Below the pieces are notes generated by a model, which saw nothing but the letters and a program-made list of their open reading frames with translations, was not told the origin of the DNA and did not search any database. Below, in pieces: positions 1-10,640 of a stretch of DNA of 64,000 nucleotides. The number at the start of each line of letters is the position of its first letter. Positions within the stretch are counted from its first letter, which is position 1. The DNA comes from Amblyomma americanum (lineage: Eukaryota > Arthropoda > Arachnida > Ixodida > Ixodidae), in assembly GCF_052857255.1 (NCBI RefSeq), contig NW_027526485.1, forward strand, positions 310,001 to 374,000. Direction: 5' to 3'. Both the position numbers and the translations under genes were made by a program.

Positions 1-231
1 CGACGAGGCACTTCGGCCACGCGGGGGAGGCCGGCTCGGCACGGCGGCAGCAACGTTCTGCACGAAGAAAACCAGCGGAAGGAACCGGCACGTTTGTCGA
101 GAGCCTGACCGTGGACTAGCAGTACGTGTTCAAGGAGCACGACAGCGAGCGAAAGCATCGACAGACGCCCAGCGGAACTGCCGACGGAGGAAAGTGACAA
201 CGGACGCAACGTGTGATGAGTATTGCCAAAA

Positions 232-1123
232 ATGCCTTCGTACGGAAAGATAGCGGAGTTTGATGCTAAGACGCAGAACTTTGAATCATACGTGGAACGT
301 TTTGAACTTTTTGTTGGCGCGAACGAAATCGCTGAGGAGAAAAAACTGTGTTTTTGACTGTTATTGGCGCGGAAGCTTATGAGGTGCTAAAGAGTCTTAG
401 TGTTCCGAAAACGCCCGCTGAACACACGTATACTGAGGTAAAGCGCTTGCTTCAAACCCATTACTGCCCGAAAAGCTCTGTGATTGCCGAACGTTGCAAA
501 TTCAATCGCCGCGTGCAACTAGAGCATGAAGGTGTGGAAGAGTTTATTGTTGAATTGAAACACTTGGCCAGGAAGTGCGACTTTGGCACATTCTTGCACA
601 AGATGCGCTGCGGGACAGGTTAGTTGCAGGATTGCGGAACGAGGAAAGCCAGCGCGCATTGTTCGCTGCCGAGAATTTAACGTTCGAGGGGGCGTGCAAA
701 ATTGCATTGGACCGGGAACTGGCTGCAAAAGACGCCGCGACAATGCAAGCGAAGGAAGCAAACTTATCGTGGCATTCCTTGCAGGCTAAGAGCGCAAGGA
801 ACAACAGATTGCCGAGATCGACTCCTGACCAAGTGCCAGTGAATTCGTCCTGTGAAAGATGCGGCAGGAAGCATGAATCACAGAAGTGCTGGTACAAAAA
901 TTTTAAGTGCCATCAGTGTTCAAAAGTTGGTCACTTGCAGAAAATGTGCCCGAAGGCAAAGCCCGTGAATGCAATGGATGATACTGAGAACGAGGAAGAG
1001 GAGTTACACGTGTACCATTTTAAAAACTTGACGCGATCAAGTTACGAAGTGAATGTTGAAGTAGAAGGCAAGCCATTGAAAATGCAGATCGACGCAGGCG
1101 CGGCTGTTTCAATTGTTCCAGAG
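232..1123 (+). pseudogene. gypsy gag and start of protease, frameshifted
   Basis: Gag packages retrotransposon RNA; the protease would cleave the polyprotein. Translation starts at the ATG at 232 (MPSYGKIAEFDAKTQNFESY) and loses frame near 350 and again near 591. The frame from about 575 carries two nucleocapsid zinc knuckles, CERCGRKHESQKC (CX2CX3HX4C) and CHQCSKVGHLQKMC (CX2CX4HX4C). These are followed by an acidic stretch and the protease start, IDAGAAVSIVPESVY. The usual DTG/DSG active site reads DAG, which would inactivate it unless this is a late mutation. The reading stops making sense at 1,124, where an inverted copy of downstream sequence begins. Confidence 0.85.
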
Positions 1124-1470
1124 AGTGTGTACTCAGACACCCGGCTCAATGTCAGGTTCCGCTTTGTGGCCTTAGCAACTTCCGCAGCATTTAACGGCAG
1201 GCTCTCGAATACTGCTAAGCATTCTTCCGAGACATCAGTTGCCTTCTCTGCCTGCGGTAATCTGGACAGCGCGTCCGCTACTTCCAGGTATCGCAAGGGC
1301 TAGAACCTGGAAGTAGCGGACGCGCTGTCCAGATTACCGCAGGCAGAGAAGGCAACTGATATCTCGGAAGAATGCTTAGCAGTATTCGAGAGCCTTCCGT
1401 TAAATGCTACAGAAGTTGCGAAGGCCACAAAGCGGAACCTGACATTGAGCCGTGTGTCTGAGTACACACT
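1124..1470. repeat. 166-bp inverted duplication replacing RT and RNase H
   Basis: Arms 1,124-1,289 and 1,305-1,470 are reverse complements with only a few mismatches, around a 15-bp loop. The right arm lies in its natural place and encodes the RNase H/integrase junction (LEVADALSRLP). The left arm is the same segment turned around and joined to the protease at 1,123. The expected RT and RNase H, normally well over 1 kb, are gone. Confidence 0.92.
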
Positions 1471-2830
1471 GAATGGTTGGCCAAATCAATACCCTGAAGA
1501 AATGAAGGCATATCACATGCGCCGTTATGAGTTGTCTCTTGAGCAAGGGTGCTTAACATGGGGCACTCGAGTAGTAATACCGGATCAGCTGCGGGAACGT
1601 GTATTGGACTTGCTTCGTGACGAACATCCAGGCAGCACACGCATGAAAATGCTAGCTAGAAGCTTTGTATGGTGGCCTGGTATGGATCAAGCTGTCGAGA
1701 TGTACGTCCGAAAGTGCAAAATCTGTCAGGCAGTTCAACCAGCTGCTCAACCCGTGCCGCTCCATCCGTGGAGCTACCCGTCGAGGTGTTGGGAGCGGGT
1801 TCACGTTGATTTTTCTTGCAAACATTCTAGTGTGTTCCTTGTTTTAGTTGATTCTTTTTCCAAATGGGTGGAAGTTTGGCCGATGTTATCATCGTCTACC
1901 ACGAAGACAATTGAGAAATTAAGCAATGTGCTTGCGGCCTACGGGCTGCCTGAAACGTTGGTCAGCGACAACGGGCCGCAGTTCACATCTACAGAATTCT
2001 CGGATTTCCTGGAGAGCAATGGTGTGAAGCATGTCCGTACCCCGCCATATCACCCCGCGTCCAATGGTGCGGCTGAGCGCACCGTGCAGACGGTCAAACG
2101 AGCGCTGTTAAAGCAGGTCATGGAACGCGACGTCACTCGCGTGCGTTCGCTTCAGGAGTGTATTGATAGTTTTCTTTTTGCCTACAGAAATACGCCAAGT
2201 TGTGTGACGGGGCAAACACCGGCGCAGTTGTTGCTAAAGCGTCAACTGCGCACGAAGCTTTCTTTGCTCAAGCCCAGCTTTGTCGGGGACATGCAGCAAA
2301 AACAAATTGACATGAAAAAGAAGCGTGACGTGGCGCGTGGTGCTGAGCGCTTGTTTTGCGAAGGTGATCGCGTGAACGTGAAAACGGTGCGCGGGGAACA
2401 TGCCTCTTGGGAGGCAGGTGTGGTGCACCAAGTTGTGAGTGCTGTGACGTATATTGTGGAAGTGCACGGGCACCTTCGATTCACCCACGCAGACCATCTA
2501 CGGCCACACCATGCGGACCCTGCGGCAGCCTCAGAGCGACCATTTGCAACAAACACTGAATGGACGGTCGCCACTCAGCGGTCCTCTGCTTGATGAGGGG
2601 GCACAATCATCTCAACTGTCAGCAGAACAGAATCCGACCCCTCTTCCACCGCCTCTAGTGGATGACGCAGTGCCAACCTCTGCTAGTGCAGACCTGCCAC
2701 CGCAGCAAAGCCCAGGGCGGCTACCAGCATCAGAGCTGACGCCATCCACTGCGAGGGAGGAGCCACCACTTCGTAGAGGCACTCATTTGCGCAAGCAACC
2801 GGACTGGTTCACACATGAGAACTTTAAGTA
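1305..2830 (+). pseudogene. gypsy integrase (end of RNase H to C-terminus)
   Basis: Integrase inserts the cDNA copy into host DNA. The frame begins with the RNase H tail ADALSRLP, then the zinc-binding region (DEHPGSTRMK ... CKICQ). The catalytic core follows: first Asp in VHVDFS, second in VSDNGPQFTS, Glu in NGAAERTVQTVKRALL, so all three DD35E residues are present. The main frame runs to 2,593. The natural C-terminus, proline- and serine-rich and ending near LRKQPDWFTHENFK at 2,831, lies in another frame, so a frameshift sits between about 2,500 and 2,590. This is the best preserved part of the element. Confidence 0.9.
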
Positions 2831-2851
2831 GAGCCTGTGGGGGGGAAGAAA

Positions 2852-3010
2852 TGTGATAGCGCGACGCTGTGCTGTGACGTTATCGCGGCCTATGACGAAC
2901 CATGATTCCGTGCTCTGTTATCACGCCGCTCGGGCCTATATATATATCCTGTGTGCGTTTGAATAAACGTTCTTCGCTCGTCGTCCACGTCTGGCGTCAG
3001 TCATATCATG
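2852..3010 (+). repeat. 3' LTR of gypsy element 1
   Basis: Starts TGTGATAG right after a G/A-rich polypurine tract. It contains a TATATATATAT box-like stretch at about 2,938-2,948 and a polyadenylation signal AATAAA at 2,962-2,967. The right boundary is not fixed because the partner LTR is outside the window. Confidence 0.65.
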
Positions 3011-3717
3011 CATCATTAAAAACAATAAAACAAGCAACCAAAAATTACGTGTCTATAGAACTTTTAACAAAGATACTTTTTCGCTGTTTGCTAACATATA
3101 ATACTGCAAGGCCTGAGAACCTAGACATGTAACCATAGTAGAATTCAAATAGGTTATAAGTTTTAAATTAGAACCCCCTGCCCCATCTCTTCATGCCAGA
3201 GACAGGAATTATCCTCAAGAACATTTGCAGGTGTAGTGAAAAGGTTGTGTGTGAAACAAAATCCGGATGATTTATGTATCGTCCTGGTCACTTCAACGCC
3301 ATTACCTGCTGCTCGGTGGTGTCTTCATACCAAATGAAACAGAAGAATGAGAGTTTCGGACTTGAAACAATGAGTTCATACAGAGTTAAGCAAGACCTTT
3401 CCACAAGTGCAGTGTCACCACCACTGTCACCGCCCCCCCACTCCTGTGGTGCACTGTATCTCCTTGAGCCATATACCCCTCACCCCTCTAATGTGATGCC
3501 ACTGCATTAAAACAGTAACATACAGACTCGGATGTTGAACACAGGAAACACAATATGATACTATAGTTGGATGCAACTCAAGCAACAACGCAGCTTTTTC
3601 CCATCAAAGGACTTCCCTGCAGCTAGTGGTGTCAGCGGATTCTCATTATGTCATAGATAGTAATCCCCTTAGACCTGCTAGCTTGACACCACAGGGTATG
3701 ACAGATGATAGAGGGTT
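3011..3717. other. No recognisable feature
   Basis: Moderately AT-rich sequence with a C-rich patch near 3,425-3,440. I see no coding pattern, repeat or known element. Confidence 0.5.
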
Positions 3718-4347
3718 CATCATCATCAACCTGACTACACCCACTTCAGCAAAAACATCTTTTCCTGTATCCGTCCAATTAACCCGGCCTTGTGCCAGCT
3801 GCATCCACATAATCCCCGCAAAATTCCTAACCTCATCTTAACACCTGTCTTTCTGCAGCCCCCTCCTACACTTCCCTTCCCTTGGAATTCAGACCATTAC
3901 CCTTGGCTTCACATCACATGCCCTGCCCACTTCATCTCGAGTGCAACTATATTATCAGAAACGTACGTTTGTTCGCTGACCCACTCTGCACGTTTGATGT
4001 CTCTTAACATTACACCTGTCATTTCCCGTTCCATAGCTTTCGGCGTTGACTTCAATTTAAGCAGAACCCGTTTTGTTATGTTGCCCTTCACTTTATGCCC
4101 CACATGCGAGTACCGGTAAGACAGAGCTGTCATGTGCTTTCCTCTTAAGTGATACTGATAACTTGCCATTCATGATCTCAGAGTATGTGACAAACGCACT
4201 CCATCTCAATCTGATCAGTCTAGTCATTTCCATTTCATGACCTGGCTCTGCGGTCACTACCTGCCCTAAGTAGGCGTATTCCCTTACCACTTCCAGTACC
4301 TCGCTACCTATCGCAAACTGCTGTTTCCTTCGGAGGCTGTTGAACAT
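3718..4347 (-). pseudogene. RTE-type LINE, 3' end of reverse transcriptase ORF
   Basis: Read on the minus strand, the translation has the pattern of the RT thumb and C-terminal region of RTE-clade LINEs: EYAYLGQVVTAEPGHEMEM, then WSAFVTY, SVLPVLACGA, then in another frame KAMEREMTGVMLRDIKRAEW and KWAGHVM. The frames shift at least once, so the copy is dead. The + strand ATCATCATCA run near 3,718 fits the simple-repeat tail of such a LINE. A second piece of the same family is at 9,483-9,830. Confidence 0.75.
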
Positions 4348-4525
4348 TAACGTTACATTAGATAATCATAGATTCCTCAGGCGTTCTCCACTGAAAGGGG
4401 GTTCACCATGACTTACTCGGATTAACCGCGACATCACGAAAGTCACAAGACACCAATGGCAGAAGGGCCTTGTTCTAAAGGGCATCTGCTTCTTTTTTCT
4501 TGAGTTGTACACAACTACACTGCAT

Positions 4526-4528
<3 letters not shown>

Positions 4529-4566
<38 letters not shown>
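4529..4566. repeat. (TA)n microsatellite
   Basis: About 38 bp of uninterrupted TA directly abuts the left LTR of the mini element beginning at 4,566. Confidence 0.95.
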
Positions 4567-4569
<3 letters not shown>

Positions 4570-5156
4570 GAAGGGCATCATCCCAGCCGCACTGCCATCG
4601 CTCAGAGCGAGCGCCTGCTGACCTGAACAGACGAGAGACTCGGTCGCCGTCGTGGTTTCGCTACCGCCTGAACGTTAACCTAAGCCCCCGTTACATTTGG
4701 TGGAGGTGCGAGGTACCTAAAACACTGCCATGACGACGGTCAGCTTGATCCGGATTTCCAACGCGGTTCACTCGTCTAGCTGTGGATCCCTTCCACTGCT
4801 TCCGGCCTCTCAAAGAAACTTCTTTCGAAATACCATGGCCCCTACTGCGTCCTGGAGCGCACATCCTTCGTGAACTACCTTACTGATCCCCTCGCACCGT
4901 CTGCCGACCTCCGCCGACGTGATCGCGAGGCTGTGCATGTCCAACGACTCAAGCCATACTATGACCCGGTTGTGTTGTCGGCACCATGGTCTGCGCAAAG
5001 ATGGCTCCTTTTCTTCCTGGGGCCATTGTGAAGAAGGGCATCACCCTAGCCGCACTGCCATCGCTCAGAGCGAGCGCATGCTAACCTTAACAAACGAGAG
5101 ACTGTCGCCGCCGTGGTTTCGCCGCAGCCCGAGTGTTAACCTAAGCTCCCGTTATA
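4566..5156 (+). mobile_element. 591-bp mini LTR element (gypsy deletion derivative)
   Basis: Two direct LTRs, 4,566-4,694 and 5,029-5,156, share the order TGAAGAAGGGCATCA...GTTA(C/T)A with scattered differences. Between them lie only 334 bp. The first bases, TTTGGTGGAGGTGC from 4,695, look like a tRNA primer-binding site and resemble that of the gypsy at 59,832. The rest encodes the integrase C-terminus. It looks like a gypsy that lost gag and nearly all of pol but kept both LTRs, the primer site and the pol end, a TRIM-like organisation. I see no clear target duplication. Confidence 0.8.
4822..5031 (+). pseudogene. gypsy integrase C-terminal fragment
   Basis: An open frame contains YHGPYCVLERTSFVNYL and EAVHVQRLKPYYDP, the pattern of the integrase C-terminal domain and tail in Ty3/gypsy elements (GPY motif, then VHVxRLKPYxDP). 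The stop codon TGA at 5,029-5,031 is formed by the first bases of the 3' LTR. No upstream pol sequence remains. Confidence 0.8.
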
Positions 5157-5964
5157 GCGCCTACAGTCTACACTCAAGCAAATTTTGATAAATGCACAAA
5201 ACTTAAAAAAGAAAAAAGATACCCATTCTTGGCGAACACAATCCTCGCCACTAGAGTCTGCAGACTTCAAGTGTGAAGTCTGTTCGGCTAGTGCCATTTT
5301 TTCGCAGGCTTTCGCATAGGAGACTAGGTTTTAGGAGATACAAGGCAGCAAAATTAGGCATGGAAAGCATCAAGGGGTGTATTTAAGTAACACTTGGGGC
5401 ACACTAAACCCAATACCAACCCTGCTGGTTTCCAACACAGATTGCCTCGCAGAAACTCATGACTTACAGAAACCGGAATTTGTCAGTAATTGGAGTTCGG
5501 AACTCAGGCAAGAAAAAAAATTGAAAACTGCAGACTCGCTCTCTCTTTTTAAAGTATTCTCCATGCCTACAACTCCATTGAGAATGCCTTCCCAGTTGGT
5601 GACTTGTTGCATTAACATTTCAATCAAAAGGGACGAAAGAAATAACATTTGGGTATATGGCGCTGTGGATGATACTTCTGAGCAACTAGCCTGCGGTTTA
5701 TAATGAATAAAAAGGTGGTTTCCTGGGTCCTAATATAGGCAGAAATTTTGGTAACAGGCAATCTGCAATGGGTACATGCACAGGGAATAGTGCAAATGAA
5801 CATAGCTTTGATACCTCGACTACTCTCTCTTTTGCTGAAAACGAAAAAAACCTACAAATGAATTATTAACCAGCTAACTTACATTATTATGATCCCAGGG
5901 GTTACAGTGCCATTTCAGAACTGCATCTGAACTTCAGCTCGGTCTTTCTTCCCAATTACATATC
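5157..5964. other. Mostly featureless; one short hairpin
   Basis: An imperfect hairpin at 5,249-5,293 pairs CACTAG with CTAGTG and GACTTCA with TGAAGTC around a 4-base loop. No coding signal or recognised repeat otherwise. Confidence 0.5.
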
Positions 5965-6101
5965 CAAGACATCGTGATGTGGATATGAACTTAATCTAGT
6001 CCAATTTTTGTGGCATACTTTTCTGTCACGTGCAAGACATCACGATGTGGATATAAACTTAATCCAACCCAATTTTTGTGGCTTATGTTTTATTGTCATG
6101 A
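5965..6101. repeat. 68-bp tandem duplication
   Basis: Two diverged copies start at 5,965 and 6,033 (CAAGACATC followed by GATGTGGATAT, and later CCAATTTTTGTGGC). The period is 68 bp, with several substitutions between units. Confidence 0.85.
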
Positions 6102-6918
6102 ACGAACAGCCACAAATTTATCACGAAAAAGCAAGCAATTCATGTTCCAGCTTAACAATAATAAATGGGTTGAATCGCCAAGGCTCAAACACAATAATAA
6201 TGCTTACTTGAAATGTAAGACCTAGGCATCTTGTTTTTTTTCGATTTTAGTTTCGAATGTGGCTAAAAATACATCCTGCAGATCCAGCACATTCATATTT
6301 AAGACACGCTTCAGCGATCTGAAGGCTCAGGCTAAAGGCATGCCGGTTGTACCCAGTAACCCAGTACATTTGTTTTTCTTCAAGACACAGCGAGACTGAT
6401 TCCATCCTATCTGTGTTTTCTCAAAGAATTGATCCCACAATACTTTCCTAGCAATTTTGACTATGTGAAGCGGATACGTTAGCAACCCTAATCCAGTACG
6501 AGTTGTAGCAAAGAAATGAAGTTGATACGCTTTGGTAGCGCGAGTGGTGGCACCACTTCTTGGATATGCCCTGGGCATTTAATCCTTGCACATCTGCTCG
6601 ATTTTACCCTAAGTTTCCTTCTAGCTGCTTCTTTCACTGTGGCAGTTATATCTCTGATTTGAGAATATTTACCTGCTACCCGGAATGAAGCTACTGGTGT
6701 TGAGTATGCAAGCTTCGAGTGTATGCTACGCGCCCTGTTGCACTTACACGGCAAACACCTGGTTACCTGTTGTAGAGCTTGCTTTCCGCTGTTAGTTCCA
6801 ATGGGATAAATGCAGAACCACTCCTGGTTAACCGCATGTAATCATGATGTGCATGTGTTTGCCCGTGTTTACACTTCAAGCAGGCGACTACTGCTCTGCT
6901 ATGTCTCCAACTCTTCTG
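6102..6918. other. No supported gene
   Basis: Short open frames occur on the minus strand (for example 6,488-6,754, basic and Arg/Lys-rich) but carry no motif I recognise. I cannot tell whether any is a real exon. Confidence 0.4.
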
Positions 6919-7627
6919 GTGTCTTCGACTGGTAGCTTTAGTTTGCTCTAGGTTGCTCTGAGACGCGACCGCACATTCCGCTGGTCGAAACTGGCCGCTC
7001 TGACGCGCTCCGAGAAAAAAGTCGGAGCGGCTCCGAGATGAGTCCACGTGACAGAGCCACTTCCGCCATTTCGCAAAAGCGGTGCGAGGCCTCGGCGTCC
7101 GCTGCGCGTAGGCAGAAGCAAGTGTAGGCTTTTTACGCAGTAGTAGCGTCCTTGCTGTGTTGTGTTTTGCGGGCGCCGCGCTGTGCGAGGCAAAATGTCC
7201 AGCAGACGCCGGATAACTACGCTAGGAATGCGGTCTGTGTTGCTGTCGCATGACAACAGCGACTCCAGTAGCAGCACAGACGAGGCCGACAGTGCTATCC
7301 ACAAGGCGAGGTCAAAAAATGAGTGTCCCGTGGGACGGAAAGCTGGGGTAGCGATTTATACAGGCTAAGCGGCGACAGCGATGCAAACTGTGTGCGGCCA
7401 CGTGCGGCAAAAGGTAATCAAGGGACCTTACGTGCGGCTACTGTTCACATCAGCAGCGGTGCCACGTAGTGGCTCCGGAAGTTGCGTGCCCCTTCTGCCT
7501 CCTGTGCTCCCGCTCTAAAAACTCGCTGACCATTCGACTTGACTAGTCTCGCTATGCGCTCAGAGCGAGAGCGGCTCCCACTCTGCCAGATCCTAACCGG
7601 ATCGCGGGAGCGACCAGTCGAAGACAC
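6919..7627. mobile_element. Possible DNA transposon with 15-bp terminal inverted repeats
   Basis: GTGTCTTCGACTGGT at 6,919-6,933 is the exact reverse complement of 7,613-7,627. Inside, the sequence is GC- and CpG-rich, unlike its flanks, and holds one small open frame. No clear target duplication flanks it and no transposase is encoded, so a non-autonomous element or a chance repeat around a CpG-rich promoter region are both possible. Confidence 0.4.
7195..7368 (+). CDS. Small Ser/Asp-rich open frame, unknown
   Basis: A 57-codon frame starts at AAAATG (7,195) in a CpG-rich region: MSSRRRITTLGMRSVLLSHD, then a Ser/Asp/Glu run. It lies inside the possible inverted-repeat element. The composition resembles the acidic serine-rich start of the transposase remnant at 12,840, but I cannot show they are related. 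It could be a first exon, a transposon fragment or noise. Confidence 0.25.
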   Translation: MSSRRRITTLGMRSVLLSHDNSDSSSSTDEADSAIHKARSKNECPVGRKAGVAIYTG

Positions 7628-9482
7628 AATTTTTGAAGTCCATAACTTAAATTTTTTATTCAGCTCTGTGACTAGGGAAGAAAAAACCGAAAAGAATGTT
7701 CTGAGTTTCTCGAAAGCACATCTCTTTTCTTACCTGCATATCCCAACATCTTACAAGGGCATCGCTGCCAGTCCAGTAGTGGCTCTACCCTCTTCCTCGC
7801 CATGTGCTCAGTGGCAGACTGTAGTGCCTTGAGGTGGCCACAAGCACCTTTGTCTTGACTTCGTCAGCCAGTTAGTCGGCACTGCACCGACTGAATCCAT
7901 TTCTTTCGCGAACGCTACCACGCAGAAAACGTACTGTGGTTTTGGCCTCTTCCTTTTTCTGAAACGCAATTATGCAAGGTAAAGCCACAAATATGTAGAG
8001 CAAGCTTATGCTTGACTCGTTCCATACTGCTCTTGTCGACACTCGCGAAAATTTTACACGCGTTAGGCGTATTCACTCTCGCTAAAAAATTTACGTTCCC
8101 GACAGGATTACTACAGTCCAGCATGACTACTAGGATGAAAAATACGGGTTATGGGGGCCTAACGTCCTTAAGGTTCCAGCTGGTCAGACGTCAGTTATCG
8201 TTGCTGTCGACTAATCTAGAAAACGACCAACCGCTTCACAGCAAAACGTGGCACTACGGTTGCAATATACCGCGTTGTCAGAGCCCGCGGTTGAAAGCAA
8301 GGCGGTGGTCACATGTTAGGATTGTCAGCATGCAAACAACGCTAGTCATAATGCACCCGAGAAGTGCAAGAGAGATTTATGTATAACTAGAAATTGCACA
8401 CAAGCTGATAGTTTAACCACTTGAGAAAGGCACTCGAGCGCATCGGTGCAGCTTCATTGCAGTGCCTGGGTATACATACATATGCGTGTGGTCCCATTTT
8501 TACGTGTAGCATCCAAAGTGGCTACTGAAATCCAGCGCTAGTACTGACAAAAATTTACTTACCTATCTTGGCGAGCAGTCTTCCACAAAACGGATGATAA
8601 AGCCGACAAAGCTGGCGTTTCACGCTGGACTGCACGCACCTATTCAAGCTCCAACACGGGCACGGCGAGCACACGGGGAAGAAATTTCAAATACGAGCCG
8701 TGTTTTTACATGTCACTGCGCTTAGTAGTCCGGGCCGGAAGTTCCTGTTTGTTTCCTTACTGCTGGGCACTGAAGACCAAACGGTTGTCATCACAATTTC
8801 TTGAGCATATAGAGTTTTCCATCAGTATTTTAATTTATCGGCATAAAGTGACGCAAACTGTTCTGTACAAATTTCTCAGCTAGGTATTCATCCCCGTCAT
8901 TATTCGGATTATATTCTGCCACGGAATGACATTGCGCTTCGGTCTTCCAACCTGGTATATGTGGATAGATGATATGTTTGCTTTTTTTTTTTTAAACAGA
9001 GCAGTCGCTGGCGCCACCGTGACTACACTGTGCCATGACCATTCTCTGAAACCATTTTTAATGATTTCTTTCTTAATCTGGATAATCATTCTCATGAAAT
9101 CCTATATTGATATTAGTTATTTGCTGGCGTCTAAGATTTCTTGACCTGGTAGTGGTGGCTTATCAAAGCAACACCAAATAGAATGAAATAATGTGGCTGG
9201 CTGCGGCATTCAGTGCAGAAACCAAATTTTGGCGGCATATTTTCTTCTTGTTAGTGATGCGCAAGACATCTTAGCGATGTAGTAAATCACAACGACGAAG
9301 GCGTGATTACACCGCAGTCTTTTCATTCCTAGCATCACCAGTACTGAACTTGGAAGACGTACACTTTTTTTCATCACTCCGCTGTGTAAACCGAAACATA
9401 AGAATGGCGAATGCCAAATGGTGATCAGTGTATAGTTATTTGCTTTACGCATCATTGCAAAGAATAAAACGCAATTAAAAGC
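7628..9482. other. No recognised gene; possible minus-strand exon edge
   Basis: Nothing here matches a family I know. On the minus strand, a GC-richer block (about 8,560-8,760) ends with AGATAG followed by GTAAGT at about 8,554-8,559, a canonical splice-donor pattern, so an untranslated exon is conceivable. A poly-T run lies near 8,980-8,992. Confidence 0.3.
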
Positions 9483-9830
9483 TATCTATCTATTCTCACT
9501 ATCAGCCTGACTACACCCACTGCAAAGGCCTCTTCCGTGCTTCTCCAATTAACGCGGACCTTTGCCGGCTGCGCCCACCCTATTCCTGCAAATTTCTTAA
9601 CCTCATCCGCCCACGTAACCTTCTGCCGCCCCCTGTTACGCTTACTTTCTCTTGGAATCCACTCTGTTACCCTTAAGGAGCAGCGGTTATCTTGCCTGCG
9701 CATTATATGCCCTGCCCAAGCCTATTTCTTCCTCTCGATTTCGACTAGGATATCATTAACCTGCGTTTGTTCCCTCACCTGCTCTGCCGCTTCCGGTCTC
9801 ATAACGTTACACCAATCATTTTTACATATT
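9483..9830 (-). pseudogene. RTE-type LINE, 3' terminal fragment
   Basis: Minus-strand translation gives VTEWIPRESKRNRGRQKVTW and then ADEVKKFAGIGWAQPA, the typical RTE C-terminus (W.PR..KR..GRP...W.DEV..). The + strand TATCTATCTATT at about 9,483-9,495 fits a tetranucleotide 3' tail. It is the same family as 3,718-4,347 and is 5' truncated. Confidence 0.75.
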
Positions 9831-10039
9831 TCGAACAAATATAACCAGCAGAAGGACGCAGACAGACACACAGCACGACGCTGGATCGTCCTGTGCGCCT
9901 CTCTCTGTGCGATGTTTTTTTTTTATCTTGCCTTTAATAAAAGCTCTCTATATATTCCTTTAAGCACACGAGCTACTGCCTATAGTGTACTACCAGGGTC
10001 AGGGAAAGAACGAGAAATACACCAGTGATACGAAAATTG

Positions 10040-10640
10040 CTTTTTCAGGAAAGGAAAGCGCAGTATATCTCTCTCAATTCTACGTGGACACTTGAACCGC
10101 GATGTAAGGAAATTGCCCCGCCGCGGTGGCTCAGTGGTTAGGGCGCTCGACTACTGATCCGGAGTTCCCGGGTTCGAACCCGACCGCGGCGGCTGCGTTT
10201 TTATGGAGGAAAAACGGTAAGGCGCCCGTGTGCTGTGCGATGTCAGTGCACGTTAAAGATCCCCAGGTGGTCGAAATTATTCCGGAGCCCTCCACTACGG
10301 CACCTATTCTTCCTTTCTTCTTTCACTCCCTCCTTTATCCCTTCCCTTACGGTGCGGTTCAGGTGTCCAAAGATATATGAGACAGATACTTCGCCATTTC
10401 CTTTCCCCAAAAAACCAATTATAATTATATAATGTAAGGAAAGAGAGGAAGGTGGGAGTGAAAGAGGCGCCGTAATGGAGGGCTCTGGAATAATTTCGAC
10501 CACCTGCGGACGTTCATCTTGCACTGATACCGTTTTGGGTTTCGCCTTCATCGAAACACAACCGCCGCTGTCGGGCTGGAACCTGGGTACTCTGGTCAAC
10601 AGCCCACAGCGTCAGCCACCGTGGTGGTGCAAGTAGACCT
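10040..10640 (-). mobile_element. Older Ruka-type SINE, split by a younger SINE
   Basis: 10,040-10,112 and 10,443-10,640 together read as one tRNA-derived SINE in reverse orientation. The first piece holds the 3' part (GCGCAGTATAT, GGACACTTGAACCGCG). The second holds the core (GGAGGGCTCTGGAATAATTT) and a worn tRNA-like head ending near GCCACCGTGGTGG. The join is restored when 10,113-10,431 and one target-duplication copy are removed. Confidence 0.85.
10113..10431 (+). mobile_element. Ruka-type tRNA-derived SINE, nested
   Basis: The tRNA-like head has a polymerase III A box TGGCTCAGTGG (10,127-10,137) and B box GGTTCGAACCC (10,171-10,181). The tick-type core follows (GTGCACGTTAAAGATCCCC, GGTCGAAATTATTCCGGAGC), then a short A-rich end. 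An exact 11-bp duplication ATGTAAGGAAA flanks it (10,102-10,112 and 10,432-10,442). Ruka is known from Rhipicephalus; the family call rests on my recall of that consensus. Confidence 0.9.

Larger units (their letters stand above)
1..3010 (+). mobile_element. Ty3/gypsy LTR retrotransposon 1, degenerate, left end outside window
   Basis: Order on the + strand is untranslated leader (1-231), gag with two zinc knuckles, start of the protease, an inverted duplication, the last residues of RNase H, integrase with DD35E residues, a polypurine tract (about 2,837-2,850) and a 3' LTR starting TGTGATAG. The order gag-PR-(RT-RH)-IN is that of Ty3/gypsy. The 5' LTR is not in the window. Reverse transcriptase and nearly all of RNase H are missing, so the copy cannot be autonomous. 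Frameshifts lie near 350, near 591 and in 2,500-2,590. The 3' boundary is approximate because no second LTR is available for comparison. Confidence 0.88.

Noticed and set aside
9537..10028. 163-codon plus-strand frame
   Set aside because: Its first half is the reverse strand of an RTE LINE end; no plus-strand domain.
10113..10200. Possible tRNA gene with good A and B boxes
   Set aside because: It is continuous with a SINE body and several similar copies exist in the window; it is the tRNA-derived head of the SINE, not a tRNA gene. The same applies to 26,340-26,433, 36,081-36,170, 52,418-52,495, 55,860-55,940 and 58,875-58,945.
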